Shown here in pieces: positions 35,477 to 45,133 of a stretch of 64,000 bases of DNA. The notes beneath the pieces are model-generated. The model was not told where the DNA came from, did not search any database, and saw only the letters and a list, made by a program, of their open reading frames with translations. Each line of letters opens with the position of its first letter. Position 1 is the first letter of the stretch. The DNA comes from Isoptericola variabilis 225 (lineage in GTDB: Bacteria; Actinomycetota; Actinomycetes; Actinomycetales; Cellulomonadaceae), in assembly GCF_000215105.1 (NCBI RefSeq), contig NC_015588.1, forward strand, positions 1,364,001 through 1,428,000, given 5' to 3'. The translations under genes were made by a program, and so were the position numbers.

Positions 35477-36520
35477 TCAGCGACGGCCGGCCGCGGCCGG
35501 GACGGGCGTGCGCTGGACGATCTCGTCGACGAGCTGCTCGGCGGAGGTGCCCGCGAGCCGGGACTCGGTGCTGAGGATCAGCCGGTGAGCGAGGACGGGG
35601 CGCGCGAGCGCCTGGACGTCGTCCGGCAGCACGTGCTCGCGGCCCGACATCGCGGCGAGCGCCTTGGCGGCGCGCAGCAGCTGGAGCGACGCGCGGGGCG
35701 AGGCGCCGAGGCGCAGCCCGTCGTGGCCGCGCGTGGCCGCGACGAGGTCCAGCACGTACTGCTTCACCGCCGGCGCCGCGTGCACCGTGCGGACGAGCGC
35801 GGCGTACCGGCTGATGGTCGACCCCGTGGTCACGGGCTCGAGGTGGGCCAGCGGGGTCGCGGCCTCCTGCCGGTCGAGCATGAGCATCTCGGCGTCGTTC
35901 TCGGGATACCCGACGGTCAGGCGTGCCATGAACCGGTCGCGCTGGGCCTCGGGAAGCGGGTAGGTGCCCTCCATCTCGACCGGGTTCTGCGTCGCCACGA
36001 CGAGGAACGGTCGCGGCAGCGTGTACGTGGTGCCGTCGACCGTCGTCTGGCCCTCCTCCATGCACTCGAGCAGGGCCGACTGCGTCTTGGGCGAGGCGCG
36101 GTTGATCTCGTCGCCGATGACGATGTTGTTGAACACCGGGCCGGGGCGGAACTCGAAGTCGTGCGTCGCGGTGCGGAAGATGTTGACGCCCGTGAGGTCG
36201 CTGGGCAGCAGGTCGGGCGTGAACTGGATGCGTCCCACGTGGCAGTCGATGCTCCGCGCGAGCGCCTTGGCCAGCGTGGTCTTGCCGACGCCCGGCACGT
36301 CCTCGACGAGGAGATGGCCCTCGGCCAGCAGCACGGCCAGCGTGATGTCGGCCAGCGCGGGCCGGCCGGCGACGACCGACTCGATCGCCTCCCTGACCCG
36401 CCCGATCGTGCTGACGAGCTCCTCGAGCGTCTCCGAGAGCACCTCGGGTGCCGGGTCGAGCGGGCCGCCGCCGTGCGGCCGGGCCTCGGTCAGGGAGGGG
36501 GAGGCGGGTTCGGGCTGCAC
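35477..36520 (-). CDS. MoxR-family AAA+ ATPase
   Basis: MoxR ATPases act as chaperones that load or activate partner proteins, often DUF58 and VWA proteins. The 347-residue product has Walker A (VEDVPGVGKTTLAKALA), Walker B (IVIGDEINRASPKTQSALLE), sensor 1 (VVATQNPVEMEGTYPLPEAQ), and the Arg finger and lid of the AAA_3/AAA_lid domains. GTG 36520 has GGAGG seven bases upstream and removes a non-family extension. It is the first gene of its operon and is divergent from mraZ across a 319-bp control region. Confidence 0.93.
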   Translation of the reverse strand: MQPEPASPSLTEARPHGGGPLDPAPEVLSETLEELVSTIGRVREAIESVVAGRPALADITLAVLLAEGHLLVEDVPGVGKTTLAKALARSIDCHVGRIQFTPDLLPSDLTGVNIFRTATHDFEFRPGPVFNNIVIGDEINRASPKTQSALLECMEEGQTTVDGTTYTLPRPFLVVATQNPVEMEGTYPLPEAQRDRFMARLTVGYPENDAEMLMLDRQEAATPLAHLEPVTTGSTISRYAALVRTVHAAPAVKQYVLDLVAATRGHDGLRLGASPRASLQLLRAAKALAAMSGREHVLPDDVQALARPVLAHRLILSTESRLAGTSAEQLVDEIVQRTPVPAAAGRR

Positions 36521-36685
36521 GAGCGACCTCCGGGGTGCGGCGCGTCGGTTCGGTCGGCGCCGCAGCAGCACGGAGCCGGTCCCAGAAGCGTAGTGGACCC
36601 GGGCCCGCGACGTGGCACCCGTCACACCCCCGTGGGTGCCCGCGTGGGGTCGCGGTGGAGCAGCGCTGCGCGGCGGCGTGTCGCG

Positions 36686-36701
36686 CTCCACCGCGCTCCA
36701 C
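36686..36701 (-). promoter_or_regulatory. Reversed pair of MraZ-type repeats facing moxR
   Basis: CTCCAC occurs at 36686-36691 and 36696-36701, so GTGGAG repeats with a 10-bp period on the minus strand, in the same spacing as the copies before mraZ. This orientation points toward moxR. MraZ normally needs three or four repeats, so binding strength is uncertain. Confidence 0.5.
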
Positions 36702-36783
36702 CGGACGGCCGGTGCGCTGACCTGGGGAGACGTGAGGAGAGCGGGTGAAGATGGGGAGTTCTCCCCGTCTTTTCCCGCGCCAG

Positions 36784-36819
36784 GTGGAGCAAAGTGGAGT
36801 AGCGTGGAGCGTGCGGGAG
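36784..36819 (+). promoter_or_regulatory. MraZ box: four 10-bp repeats over the mraZ promoter
   Basis: GTGGAG occurs at 36784-36789, 36794-36799 and 36804-36809, with CGGGAG at 36814-36819, an exact 10-bp period. MraZ proteins bind such direct repeats in front of their own operon. The hexamer TAGCGT (36800-36805) lies inside the array, so bound MraZ would cover the -10 and repress the cluster. Confidence 0.85.
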
Positions 36820-36839
36820 CGCGAGGGGAGGTGCGGGCC

Positions 36840-37301
36840 GTGGCAGGGGACTTTCCGGGGACCGGGCTGCTGCTGGGCACGTACACCCCCAAGCTCGACG
36901 AGAAGGGTCGGCTCATCCTCCCCGCGAAGTTCCGCGCCCGTCTCGCTCCCGGGCTCGTCATGACGAGGGGGCAGGAGCGCTGCCTCTTCCTCCTTCCGAT
37001 GGACGAGTTCTCCCGCATGTACGAGCAGGTCCGGCAGGCGCCGGTCACCAGCCGGCAGGCGCGCGACTACCTGCGCGTGTTCCTGTCGGGGGCGAGCGAC
37101 GAGGTGCCGGACAAGCAGGGCCGGGTGGTCATCCCGGCGGCCCTGCGCGAGTACGCCGGTCTCGACCGGGACGTCGCCGTGATCGGCGCCGGCACCCGCG
37201 TGGAGGTCTGGGACAAGCAGGCGTGGGAGACGTACCTCGCGGCGCAGGAGGAGTCCTACTCCGACACCGCGGAGCAGATCTTCCCCGACCTGCAGTTCTG
37301 A
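36840..37301 (+). CDS. mraZ: Transcriptional regulator MraZ
   Basis: MraZ is a ring-forming SpoVT-AbrB-type DNA-binding protein that controls the division and cell-wall cluster. The 153-residue product has two repeated domains, each with its DNA-binding motif: [21 protein letters not shown] and [22 protein letters not shown] 36840 is preceded by GGGGAGG; it adds about nine residues (MAGDFPGTG) to the usual start. It lies 170 bases before rsmH and directly downstream of its own operator repeats. Confidence 0.95.
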   Translation: MAGDFPGTGLLLGTYTPKLDEKGRLILPAKFRARLAPGLVMTRGQERCLFLLPMDEFSRMYEQVRQAPVTSRQARDYLRVFLSGASDEVPDKQGRVVIPAALREYAGLDRDVAVIGAGTRVEVWDKQAWETYLAAQEESYSDTAEQIFPDLQF

Positions 37302-37471
37302 GCCCGACAACCGCACAGCAGACGCAGCAGCAGACCAGCAGACCTGGCCCCGCACGGCGAGGCCTCCTCCCGCGAGGGTCTGGCGCACTTCCCCGGCGCC
37401 AGAACGACGCGGAGGGAGACCTGGCCGGGCGGGGCCGACACACCCCGAGCACCCGCCGAGAGGAGGAGACC

Positions 37472-38494
37472 ATGAGCAGCACCACGCCGGACGCGCCCGA
37501 CGACGGCGCGCGCCGTCCGCAGGACCGGCACCTGCCCGTGCTCCTCCAGCGGTGCGTCGACCTCCTCGCCCCGGCCCTGCGCGAGCCCGGCAGCGTCCTC
37601 GTCGACTGCACGCTCGGGATGGGCGGCCACTCCGAGGCCGTCCTCGAGCAGGTGCCTACGGCCCGCGTGATCGGCATCGACCGCGACCCGCAGGCGCTCG
37701 AGCTCGCGTCGCGCCGCCTCGCGCGGTTCGGGGACCGCTTCACGCCCGTGCACGCCGTCTACGACGAGATCCGCGACGTCGTCGCGGACGAGGGCCTGGA
37801 CGCCGTGCAGGGCGTGCTCATGGACCTCGGCGTCTCGTCGCTGCAGCTCGACGAGGCCGAGCGCGGCTTCGCGTACGCGCAGGACGCGCCCCTCGACATG
37901 CGGATGGACCAGTCGCGGGGCATCACCGCGGCCGACGTGCTCAACACCTACGACGAGCGCGAGCTGACGCGGATCCTGCGCGAGTACGGCGAGGAGCGGT
38001 TCGCGCAGCGCATCGCCCGCGCGATCGTGCGGCGCCGCGAGAAGCAGCCCTGGGCGCGCACGGCCGAGCTCGCCGACCTCGTGCGGGACGCGATCCCGGC
38101 GGCCACGCGCCGCACCGGCGGCAACCCGTCCAAGCGGACCTTCCAGGCGCTGCGGATCGAGGTCAACGGCGAGCTCGAGGTGCTCGAGCGGGCCGTGCCG
38201 GCCGCGATCGAGACGCTCGCGGTCGACGGCCGCATCGTCGTCGAGTCGTACCACTCGCTCGAGGACCGCATCGTCAAGCGGGCCATCGCGCGGGGCACGA
38301 CGTCGAGTGCCCCTCCCGGCCTGCCGGTCGAGCCCGAGACGCACCGGCCGTACCTCGAGGCGCTGACCCGCGGCGCCGAGGAGGCCGACGCGGACGAGCT
38401 GGAGCGCAACCCGCGCGCGGCGTCGGTCCGCCTGCGTGCCGCGCGCCGCGTCCGACCCACCCCGTCCCACCTGCTGCCGAAGGAGGAGCGCTGA
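37472..38494 (+). CDS. rsmH: 16S rRNA (cytosine-1402-N4)-methyltransferase RsmH
   Basis: RsmH methylates N4 of C1402 in the 30S decoding site using SAM. The 340-residue product has the SAM motif [15 protein letters not shown], the acidic loop [11 protein letters not shown], the catalytic region [19 protein letters not shown], the inserted helical domain (residues about 125-225) and [13 protein letters not shown] strong GAGGAGGAG site precedes ATG 37472. Its stop overlaps the ftsL start by one base. Confidence 0.95.
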   Translation: MSSTTPDAPDDGARRPQDRHLPVLLQRCVDLLAPALREPGSVLVDCTLGMGGHSEAVLEQVPTARVIGIDRDPQALELASRRLARFGDRFTPVHAVYDEIRDVVADEGLDAVQGVLMDLGVSSLQLDEAERGFAYAQDAPLDMRMDQSRGITAADVLNTYDERELTRILREYGEERFAQRIARAIVRRREKQPWARTAELADLVRDAIPAATRRTGGNPSKRTFQALRIEVNGELEVLERAVPAAIETLAVDGRIVVESYHSLEDRIVKRAIARGTTSSAPPGLPVEPETHRPYLEALTRGAEEADADELERNPRAASVRLRAARRVRPTPSHLLPKEER

Positions 38495-38931
38495 TGAGTG
38501 CACTGCGTGCCCCGGCCGTCGCACCCGACCGGAGGACCACGACCACGCGCCCGCGCCGCGCGCCCCTGACCGCGCTGCCCGGGGGAGCGGCCGAGCGGGG
38601 CCGGCGGCTCGACGTCGTCCGGGCGCCGCTGCAGTCGGCGTCCGGGGTGCCGTTCTACGTGCTGTGCGCGTCGATCCTGGCCGCCGCGCTGCTCGCGGCG
38701 CTGCTGCTCAACACGACGATGGCGCGCGGGTCGTACGAGATGGCCCGCCTGCAGAAGGAGGTCGGCCAGGTCGCCCAGGACGTCCAGGAGCGCCAGGCCG
38801 AGCTCCGGGCGGCGCAGGCCTCGCTGCCGCAGCGCGCGCAGCAGATGGGCATGGTGCCGGCCGAGAACCCCACGATGTTCAGCGTCGCGACCGGCGAGGT
38901 GGTGGCGGCGCCTCCGGCGGAGCAGCCGTGA
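38494..38931 (+). CDS. ftsL: Cell division protein FtsL-like
   Basis: This 145-residue single-pass protein has a basic cytoplasmic N-terminus of about 50 residues, one membrane helix (about 54-74) and a short extracellular coiled coil (MARLQKEVGQVAQDVQERQ) ending in a Pro-rich tail. Layout and position between rsmH and ftsI identify it as FtsL, which works with FtsQ/FtsB to activate FtsW-FtsI. Sequence conservation in this family is low. It overlaps both neighbours (1 and 4 bases). Confidence 0.82.
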   Translation: MSALRAPAVAPDRRTTTTRPRRAPLTALPGGAAERGRRLDVVRAPLQSASGVPFYVLCASILAAALLAALLLNTTMARGSYEMARLQKEVGQVAQDVQERQAELRAAQASLPQRAQQMGMVPAENPTMFSVATGEVVAAPPAEQP

Positions 38932-40964
38932 GCCCGACACGCGGGGAGGGTGCGCGCCCGCGGCCGCGGTCCGGCGCGCAGAATCGTCGCGTGACCCCGT
39001 CCCGCAGCACGCCGCGCGCCGGGACGCCGCGCGCGTCGACGCCAGGCTCGACGCGCGCGGCGACGGCCGGCTCGCCGCGGACGTCGGCCCGCCGGACCAC
39101 GACCACGTCGCGCCAGGCGGCGCCGCGCGCCGCCGCCCCGGCGCGGCGCACTCCGGCGCGGCGCCCGCCCGCGGCGCGTCCCCCGGCGCCCGCGCGCGAG
39201 CCGGGCAACCCCGAGCGGCGGCAGCGCTGGCTCATCGTCGCGGCCGCGATCGTGCTCGCTCTCTTCGTCGGGCGGCTCGTGCAGGTCCAGGTCGTGCAGG
39301 GCCCGGCGCTCGCTGCCGCGGCCCAGGCCGACCGGCTCACGACGAGCGTCACGCTCGCCCACCGCGGCGACATCGTCGACGCGAACGGCACCGTGCTGGC
39401 CACGTCCGTCGACCGGTACACCGTCGTGGCGGACCAGGTGGCGATCCAGGGCTTCCGGGGCAACGGCCGCGTCGACACGGAGGGGGAGCCCGTCGAGGAC
39501 GGCGCCCTCGGCATCGCGCAGCTCCTCGGCCCCGTGCTGGGCAAGTCCAAGGCCGAGCTCGGGGCGCAGCTCAACGGCGACCGGCGGTACGTCGTCCTGG
39601 CGAAGGACGTCGTGCCCGAGGTGCAGCGGGCGATCGCCGACCTGCGCCTCCAGGCGTACGTGCGCACCGACCTCACGTCCCGGCGCACGTACCCCGCCGG
39701 GACGGTCGCAGGCACGCTCGTGGGCTTCGTCAACGACGAGCAGAAGGGCGCCGGGGGGATCGAGGCGGCCTACGACGACGCGCTGGCGGGCACCGACGGC
39801 AAGCTCGTCTTCGAGCGCGGACGCGACGGCGTCATGATCCCGACCGCCGCCTCCGAAGCCGTCGAGGCCGTGCCGGGCGACGACGTCGTGCTCACGATCG
39901 ACGCGGACGTGCAGTGGAAGGCCGAGGACCTGCTCGACCAGGCGGTCCGCGACACGGGTGCCCAGTACGGCATGGCGATCGTCAGCGACGTGCGCACGGG
40001 TGAGCTGCTCGCGCTCGCCGACTCGGGCGACGTCGACCCCAACGACCGGTCGACCGCCAAGGTGGCCGAGGGCTCGCGCGCGGTCAAGGACGTGTTCGAG
40101 CCCGGGTCGACGGGCAAGGTCGTCTCGGTCGCGGCCGCGCTCGAGGAGGGGTACTGGAAGCCGACCGACCGGTTCGAGGTGCCGTACCGCTTCACCACGC
40201 CCAACGGCCAGACGTTCAAGGACTCGCACGAGCACCCCGTCCAGCGGCTCACGCTCGCCGGCGTCCTCGCGCACTCGTCCAACACGGGCACCGTGCAGAT
40301 GGGGGAGAAGATCCCCGTGCAGGTGCGCTACGACTACCTGCGCAAGTTCGGCTTCGGCGAGCGGACCGGCCTGGGGCTGCCGGGGGAGTCGGCGGGCCTG
40401 CTGCCGTCCGAGGACACGCTGCGCCACGACGCGCGCACGCCGTACACGATCCTGTTCGGCCAGGGCCTGGCCGTGAGCGCGCTCCAGGCGACCCAGGTGT
40501 TCTCCACGGTCGCCAACGGGGGCGTGCGGCTCACGCCGACGCTGTTCGCGGGCACGCGCTCGGCCGACGGCGCGTTCACGCCCGCCCCGCGCGAGGACGG
40601 CGTGCGCGTCGTCTCCCAGGAGACGGCCGACACGCTGCTGCGCATGCTCGAGGCCGTGACCGGGGAGGAGGGCACCGGTACGACGGCCCAGGTCCCGGGG
40701 TACCGCGTCGCGGGCAAGACGGGCACGGCCCAGCTCTTCGAGTCGGGCGGCACGCGCTACATGGCGTCGTTCATCGGCGTCGCGCCCGCCGACGACCCGC
40801 GGTTCACGGTCGCCGTGTTCCTCAAGGACCCGAAGTCGTCGATCTACGGCGGCGTCGTCGCGGGCCCGGTGTTCAGCGACCTCATGGCCTACGCGCTGCA
40901 GAAGGCGGGGGTCCCGCCGAGCGAGCCGGCCGCCGAGGACGAGCAGATCCCGCTCGAGTGGTGA
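38928..40964 (+). CDS. ftsI: Septal peptidoglycan transpeptidase (FtsI/PBP3)
   Basis: FtsI is the class-B penicillin-binding protein that cross-links septal peptidoglycan. The 678-residue product has an unusually long cytoplasmic tail of about 100 residues rich in Arg, Thr, Pro and Ala, one membrane helix (about 103-123), a dimerisation domain and the transpeptidase domain with Ser394 in EPGSTGK, SSN in AHSSNTG and KTGT in AGKTGTAQ. GTG 38928 overlaps ftsL; GTG 38991 (VTPSRST) is a possible later start. It partners FtsW, encoded downstream. Confidence 0.94.
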   Translation: MSPTRGEGARPRPRSGAQNRRVTPSRSTPRAGTPRASTPGSTRAATAGSPRTSARRTTTTSRQAAPRAAAPARRTPARRPPAARPPAPAREPGNPERRQRWLIVAAAIVLALFVGRLVQVQVVQGPALAAAAQADRLTTSVTLAHRGDIVDANGTVLATSVDRYTVVADQVAIQGFRGNGRVDTEGEPVEDGALGIAQLLGPVLGKSKAELGAQLNGDRRYVVLAKDVVPEVQRAIADLRLQAYVRTDLTSRRTYPAGTVAGTLVGFVNDEQKGAGGIEAAYDDALAGTDGKLVFERGRDGVMIPTAASEAVEAVPGDDVVLTIDADVQWKAEDLLDQAVRDTGAQYGMAIVSDVRTGELLALADSGDVDPNDRSTAKVAEGSRAVKDVFEPGSTGKVVSVAAALEEGYWKPTDRFEVPYRFTTPNGQTFKDSHEHPVQRLTLAGVLAHSSNTGTVQMGEKIPVQVRYDYLRKFGFGERTGLGLPGESAGLLPSEDTLRHDARTPYTILFGQGLAVSALQATQVFSTVANGGVRLTPTLFAGTRSADGAFTPAPREDGVRVVSQETADTLLRMLEAVTGEEGTGTTAQVPGYRVAGKTGTAQLFESGGTRYMASFIGVAPADDPRFTVAVFLKDPKSSIYGGVVAGPVFSDLMAYALQKAGVPPSEPAAEDEQIPLEW

Positions 40965-41037
40965 GGCCGGCCGCGACCGCGCGACGACCGGGCGGAGCCC
41001 GCAGGGGCACCGTCAGGCAGAGGGTAGGTTCTACTCC

Positions 41038-42639
41038 GTGACATCCCCGCTCGACCGCTTCCGGCCCACGGCCACGCGCCCGCGCCGGGTGCGGGACCTC
41101 GCCCTGACCTTCGGGCTCGAGACCGCAGCGACCGGCCCGGACGACGTGACCGTCACCTCGGTCGTCTCCGACAACCGGCTCACGGCCGACGGCGACCTGT
41201 TCGTCGCGCTCGCGGGCTCGCGCGCGCACGGCGCCCGGTTCGCGGCCGACGCCGTCGCGCGCGGCGCCCGGGCCGTCCTCACCGACGCCGAGGGCGCGCG
41301 CCTGCTCGGCGACGCGCTCGCGGGCGTGCCCGTGCTCGTCGCGCCCGACCCGCGCGCCGTGCTCGGCGCCGTCGCGGCGTGGGTCTACGGCAGCCCGGCC
41401 GAGCGCCTCATGACGTTCGGCGTCACGGGCACCAACGGCAAGACGACCACCACCTACCAGATCGACCACCTGCTGCGCGCGCTCGGGTGGAAGGGCGGGC
41501 TCGTCGGCACGGTCGAGATGCGCTCGGGCGACCGCGTGCTCGCGAGCCGCCTGACGACGCCCGAGGCGGCCGACCTGCAGGCCCTGCTCGCCACGATGGT
41601 CGAGGACGAGGTCCGCACGCTCGCGATGGAGGTGTCCTCGCACGCGCTCGCGCTGCACCGCGTCGACGGCATCGAGTTCGGCGTCGTCGGCTTCACCAAC
41701 CTCAGCCAGGACCACCTCGACTTCCACGGCGACCTGCAGGCGTACTTCGACACCAAGGCCCTGCTGTTCACGCCCGCCCGCGCGCGCCGCGGCGTCGTCG
41801 TGGTCGACGACGCGTGGGGCGAGCGCATGGCCGACGCCGCGCGCATCCCGGTCGCGACGCTCCGCACCCGGCCGGCGCGCGACGGCGAGGCGGACGCCGA
41901 CTGGACCGTGTCCGACGTCGTCCCGCACGGCACGGGCTCGGCCTTCACGCTCACGCACGCCGACGGCCGGACGCTGCGCACCTCGACGAGCCTGCCGGGC
42001 GGGTTCAACGTGGCCAACGCGGCGCTCGCCGCCGTCATGGTGCTCGAGGGCGGCGCGCACCTCGACGACGTCCGCGAGGCGCTCGACGCCGCGGGCGGGC
42101 TCTCGGCGACGGTCCCCGGCCGCATGGAGGTCGTCGGGGCGGGCGGCGGTGGCGACCCGCGCGTCGTCGTGGACTTCGCGCACAACACCGACGCGCTCGA
42201 GCTCGCGCTCGACGCCCTGCGCCCGACGACGGCCGGACGGCTCGTCGTCGTGTTCGGCGCGACGGGCGACCGCGACGCGGGCAAGCGCCCGGCCATGGGC
42301 GCGGCCGCGGTGTCGGGGGCCGACGTCGTCGTGGTGACCGACGACGACCCGCACGGCGAGGACCCGGCCGCGATCCGCGCCGAGGTCCTGGGCGGCGCGC
42401 GCGCCGCGCGCGACGTCGCCGCCGCGGCGGGGCGCTCCGTGGAGGTGCTCGAGGTCGCGCCGCGCGCCGAGGCGATCCGCCGCGCCGTGCTCGACGCCGG
42501 ACCCGACGACACCGTGCTCGTCGCCGGCCGCGGCCACGAGACGATCCAGGAGGTCGCGGGCGTCGACCTCGAGCTCGACGACCGCGTCGAGGCCCGTCGC
42601 GCCCTGGCCACGAGGCACGAGAGGACCACCACCGCATGA
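41038..42639 (+). CDS. murE: UDP-MurNAc-L-Ala-D-Glu ligase MurE, non-DAP motif
   Basis: MurE adds the third residue of the peptidoglycan stem peptide. The 533-residue ligase has Mur motifs [13 protein letters not shown], the carbamylated-Lys region, [24 protein letters not shown] and [13 protein letters not shown]. The specificity site reads [10 protein letters not shown]: the DNPR Arg that holds meso-DAP is absent, so the added residue is more likely L-Lys or L-Orn, as in related actinobacterial walls. The GTG start follows TAGGTT (41025-41030) by seven bases, giving this gene its own likely promoter. It overlaps murF by ATGA. Confidence 0.94.
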   Translation: MTSPLDRFRPTATRPRRVRDLALTFGLETAATGPDDVTVTSVVSDNRLTADGDLFVALAGSRAHGARFAADAVARGARAVLTDAEGARLLGDALAGVPVLVAPDPRAVLGAVAAWVYGSPAERLMTFGVTGTNGKTTTTYQIDHLLRALGWKGGLVGTVEMRSGDRVLASRLTTPEAADLQALLATMVEDEVRTLAMEVSSHALALHRVDGIEFGVVGFTNLSQDHLDFHGDLQAYFDTKALLFTPARARRGVVVVDDAWGERMADAARIPVATLRTRPARDGEADADWTVSDVVPHGTGSAFTLTHADGRTLRTSTSLPGGFNVANAALAAVMVLEGGAHLDDVREALDAAGGLSATVPGRMEVVGAGGGGDPRVVVDFAHNTDALELALDALRPTTAGRLVVVFGATGDRDAGKRPAMGAAAVSGADVVVVTDDDPHGEDPAAIRAEVLGGARAARDVAAAAGRSVEVLEVAPRAEAIRRAVLDAGPDDTVLVAGRGHETIQEVAGVDLELDDRVEARRALATRHERTTTA

Positions 42640-44054
42640 TCGAGCTGACCGCCGCCGAGGTCGCCGAGGCGACCGCCGGGAGGCTGGCCGGGGGCGCCGC
42701 GCCGGGGACCCTCGTGACCGGGCCCGTCGTCGTCGACTCGCGTCAGGCCGGGGCCGGGTCGTTGTTCGTCGCGCTGCCGGGCGAGCACGTCGACGGGCAC
42801 GACTTCGCCGCGGCCGCGCGCGACGCGGGCGCCGTGCTCGTGCTGGCCGCGCGCGAGCTCGACGGCGTGCCCGCCGTCGTCGTCGACGACGTGCAGGCCG
42901 CGCTCGGCGAGCTCGCGCGCCACGTGCTCGCACGGCTGCGGGCCACCGCCGACGTCAAGGTCGTGGCGGTGACCGGCTCGGTCGGCAAGACGACGACCAA
43001 GGACCTGCTCGGCCAGCTCCTCGCGCCCGCCGAGGGCGACGACCCGAGCGCCGTCGTCGTGCCCGCCGGGTCGTTCAACAACGAGGTCGGCCTCCCGCTG
43101 ACCGTCCTGCGCGCGACGCCGGCGACGCGCCGCCTCGTGCTCGAGATGGGCGCGGACCGGCCCGGCAACATCGCCTACCTCACGCGCATCGCGCCGCCCG
43201 ACGTCGGCATCGTGCTCGCCGTCGGCAGCGCCCACCTCGGGTTCTTCGGCGACGTCGAGACCATCGCCCGCACGAAGGGCGAGATGGCCGAGGGCGTCGT
43301 GCCCGGCGGCACGGTCGCGCTCAACGCCGACGACGTGCGCGTCGCGGCGATGGCCGCGCGCGCCCCCGAGGACGCCGAGGTCGTCACGTTCGGCACGATC
43401 CCCGCGGCCGCGGTGCGCGCGACCGACGTCGAGGTCGACGCGGGCCGTGCCCGCTTCACGCTCACGGCGGGCGGGGAGCGCGCCGAGGTGGCGCTGCGCC
43501 TCGTGGGCGCGCACCACGTGACCAACGCGCTCGCCGCCGCGACCGCCGCGCTGCGCCTGGGGGTGCCGCTCGGGACGGTCGCCGAGCGGCTGTCGCGGGC
43601 AACCGCGCTGAGCCCGCACCGGATGGCCGTCACCGAGCGGCCCGACGGCGTGACCGTCGTCGACGACGCCTACAACGCCAACCCCGACTCGATGAAGGCC
43701 GCGCTGCGCACGCTCGCGGTCATGGCGGGCCGCACGCGGCGGTCCGTCGCGGTGCTCGGCGAGATGCGCGAGCTCGGCGACGAGGCGCGCGTGGCGCACG
43801 ACGAGATCGGCCGGCTCGTGGTCCGATTGAACATCAAGCAGCTCGTCGTCGTGGGCGACGGGGCGTACCACATCCACGAGGGAGCGCTCCAGGAGGGCTC
43901 CTGGGGGGAGGAGTCGGTGTTCGTGCCGGACCTCGACGCCGCGCGCGCCGTCCTCGGCGAGACGCTGCGGCCCGGCGACGTCGTGCTCGTCAAGGCGTCC
44001 AACTCGACCGGTCTGTGGCGGCTCGCGGACGAGCTCGCGGAGGTCGCCCCGTGA
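42636..44054 (+). CDS. murF: UDP-MurNAc-tripeptide D-Ala-D-Ala ligase MurF
   Basis: MurF adds D-Ala-D-Ala to complete the UDP-MurNAc pentapeptide. The 472-residue enzyme has the N-terminal domain [14 protein letters not shown], the ATP site [41 protein letters not shown], and [16 protein letters not shown] in the C-terminal domain. The start overlaps the murE stop (ATGA) and the stop overlaps mraY (GTGA). Confidence 0.96.
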   Translation: MIELTAAEVAEATAGRLAGGAAPGTLVTGPVVVDSRQAGAGSLFVALPGEHVDGHDFAAAARDAGAVLVLAARELDGVPAVVVDDVQAALGELARHVLARLRATADVKVVAVTGSVGKTTTKDLLGQLLAPAEGDDPSAVVVPAGSFNNEVGLPLTVLRATPATRRLVLEMGADRPGNIAYLTRIAPPDVGIVLAVGSAHLGFFGDVETIARTKGEMAEGVVPGGTVALNADDVRVAAMAARAPEDAEVVTFGTIPAAAVRATDVEVDAGRARFTLTAGGERAEVALRLVGAHHVTNALAAATAALRLGVPLGTVAERLSRATALSPHRMAVTERPDGVTVVDDAYNANPDSMKAALRTLAVMAGRTRRSVAVLGEMRELGDEARVAHDEIGRLVVRLNIKQLVVVGDGAYHIHEGALQEGSWGEESVFVPDLDAARAVLGETLRPGDVVLVKASNSTGLWRLADELAEVAP

Positions 44055-45133
44055 TCGCCATCCTCGTCGCGGCGGGCGCCTCCCTGGTCGTCGCGCTCTT
44101 CGGCACGCCGCTGTTCATCCGGTTCCTCGTGCACCGCAACTACGGCCAGTTCGTCCGGCAGGACGGCCCGACCGCGCACTTCACCAAGCGCGGCACGCCC
44201 ACGATGGGCGGCGTCGTCATCATCGGCGCCACGCTGCTGGGGGTCGCCGCGTCGATGGTCGTGGCCGGGCGCATGCCGAGCGCGACCGCGCTGCTCGTGC
44301 TGTACCTCATGACGGGCCTCGGGCTCGTCGGCTTCCTCGACGACTTCACGAAGATCCGCAAGCAGCGCTCGCTCGGGCTCACGCCGTGGGCCAAGATCCT
44401 CGGCCAGGGGTTCGTCGGCGTCTCGTTCGCGGTGCTCGCGCTGCAGTTCCCCAACGGGAACGCGCGCACGCCCGCGTCGACCCGGATCTCGTTCCTGCGC
44501 GACACCAACCTGGACCTGGCGTTCGCGGGCGCGACGATCGGGCTCGTGCTGTTCGTCGTGTGGGCCAACTTCCTCATCACGGCGTGGTCCAACGCGGTCA
44601 ACCTCACCGACGGCCTCGACGGCCTGGCGACCGGCACCTCGCTCATCGTGTTCGGCGCCTACGTCATCGTCGGGATCTGGCAGCTCAACCAGTCGTGCCA
44701 GCGCCTGCTGGCGGCGGGACCGCGGTGCTACGAGGTGCGCGACCCGCAGGACGTCGCGATCGTCGCGGCGGCCGTCATGGGCGCCTGCTTCGGCTTCCTG
44801 TGGTGGAACGCCAGCCCGGCCAGGATCTTCATGGGAGACACCGGCTCGCTCGCCCTCGGCGGCGCGCTCGCGGGCCTGTCGATCCTGTCGCGCACCGAGA
44901 TCCTCGCGGCGATCATCGGCGGCCTGTTCGTGATCATCGTGCTGTCGGACGTCATCCAGATCGGCTTCTTCAAGATGACCCGCAGACGCGTGTTCAAGAT
45001 GGCGCCGCTGCACCACCACTTCGAGCTCTCGGGGTGGGGAGAGGTGACGATCGTCATCCGGTTCTGGCTCATCGCGGGGCTGTTCGCGGCGCTCGGCATG
45101 GGCATCTTCTACGCCGAGTGGGTGGTCGGCTGA
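44051..45133 (+). CDS. mraY: Phospho-MurNAc-pentapeptide transferase MraY
   Basis: MraY is an integral-membrane enzyme that links phospho-MurNAc-pentapeptide to undecaprenyl phosphate, making lipid I. The 360-residue product has about ten membrane helices and the cytoplasmic catalytic motifs [20 protein letters not shown] and [11 protein letters not shown] 44051 overlaps murF by four bases. The stop overlaps the murD start by one base. Confidence 0.96.
   Translation: MIAILVAAGASLVVALFGTPLFIRFLVHRNYGQFVRQDGPTAHFTKRGTPTMGGVVIIGATLLGVAASMVVAGRMPSATALLVLYLMTGLGLVGFLDDFTKIRKQRSLGLTPWAKILGQGFVGVSFAVLALQFPNGNARTPASTRISFLRDTNLDLAFAGATIGLVLFVVWANFLITAWSNAVNLTDGLDGLATGTSLIVFGAYVIVGIWQLNQSCQRLLAAGPRCYEVRDPQDVAIVAAAVMGACFGFLWWNASPARIFMGDTGSLALGGALAGLSILSRTEILAAIIGGLFVIIVLSDVIQIGFFKMTRRRVFKMAPLHHHFELSGWGEVTIVIRFWLIAGLFAALGMGIFYAEWVVG

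Larger units (their letters stand above)
36521..36839. promoter_or_regulatory. Divergent control region between moxR and mraZ (319 bp, no gene)
   Basis: No credible open frame crosses this gap. It holds the MraZ-type repeats at 36784-36819 and reversed copies at 36686-36701 (both listed separately), single GTGGAG at 36655-36660, a hairpin GGGGAG-TT-CTCCCC (36753-36766, extendable to 36750-36769) followed by TTTT on the plus strand, and -10-like hexamers TAGCGT (36800-36805, plus strand) and TACGCT (36587-36592, minus strand). The hairpin may be a terminator or attenuator upstream of mraZ. Confidence 0.7.
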
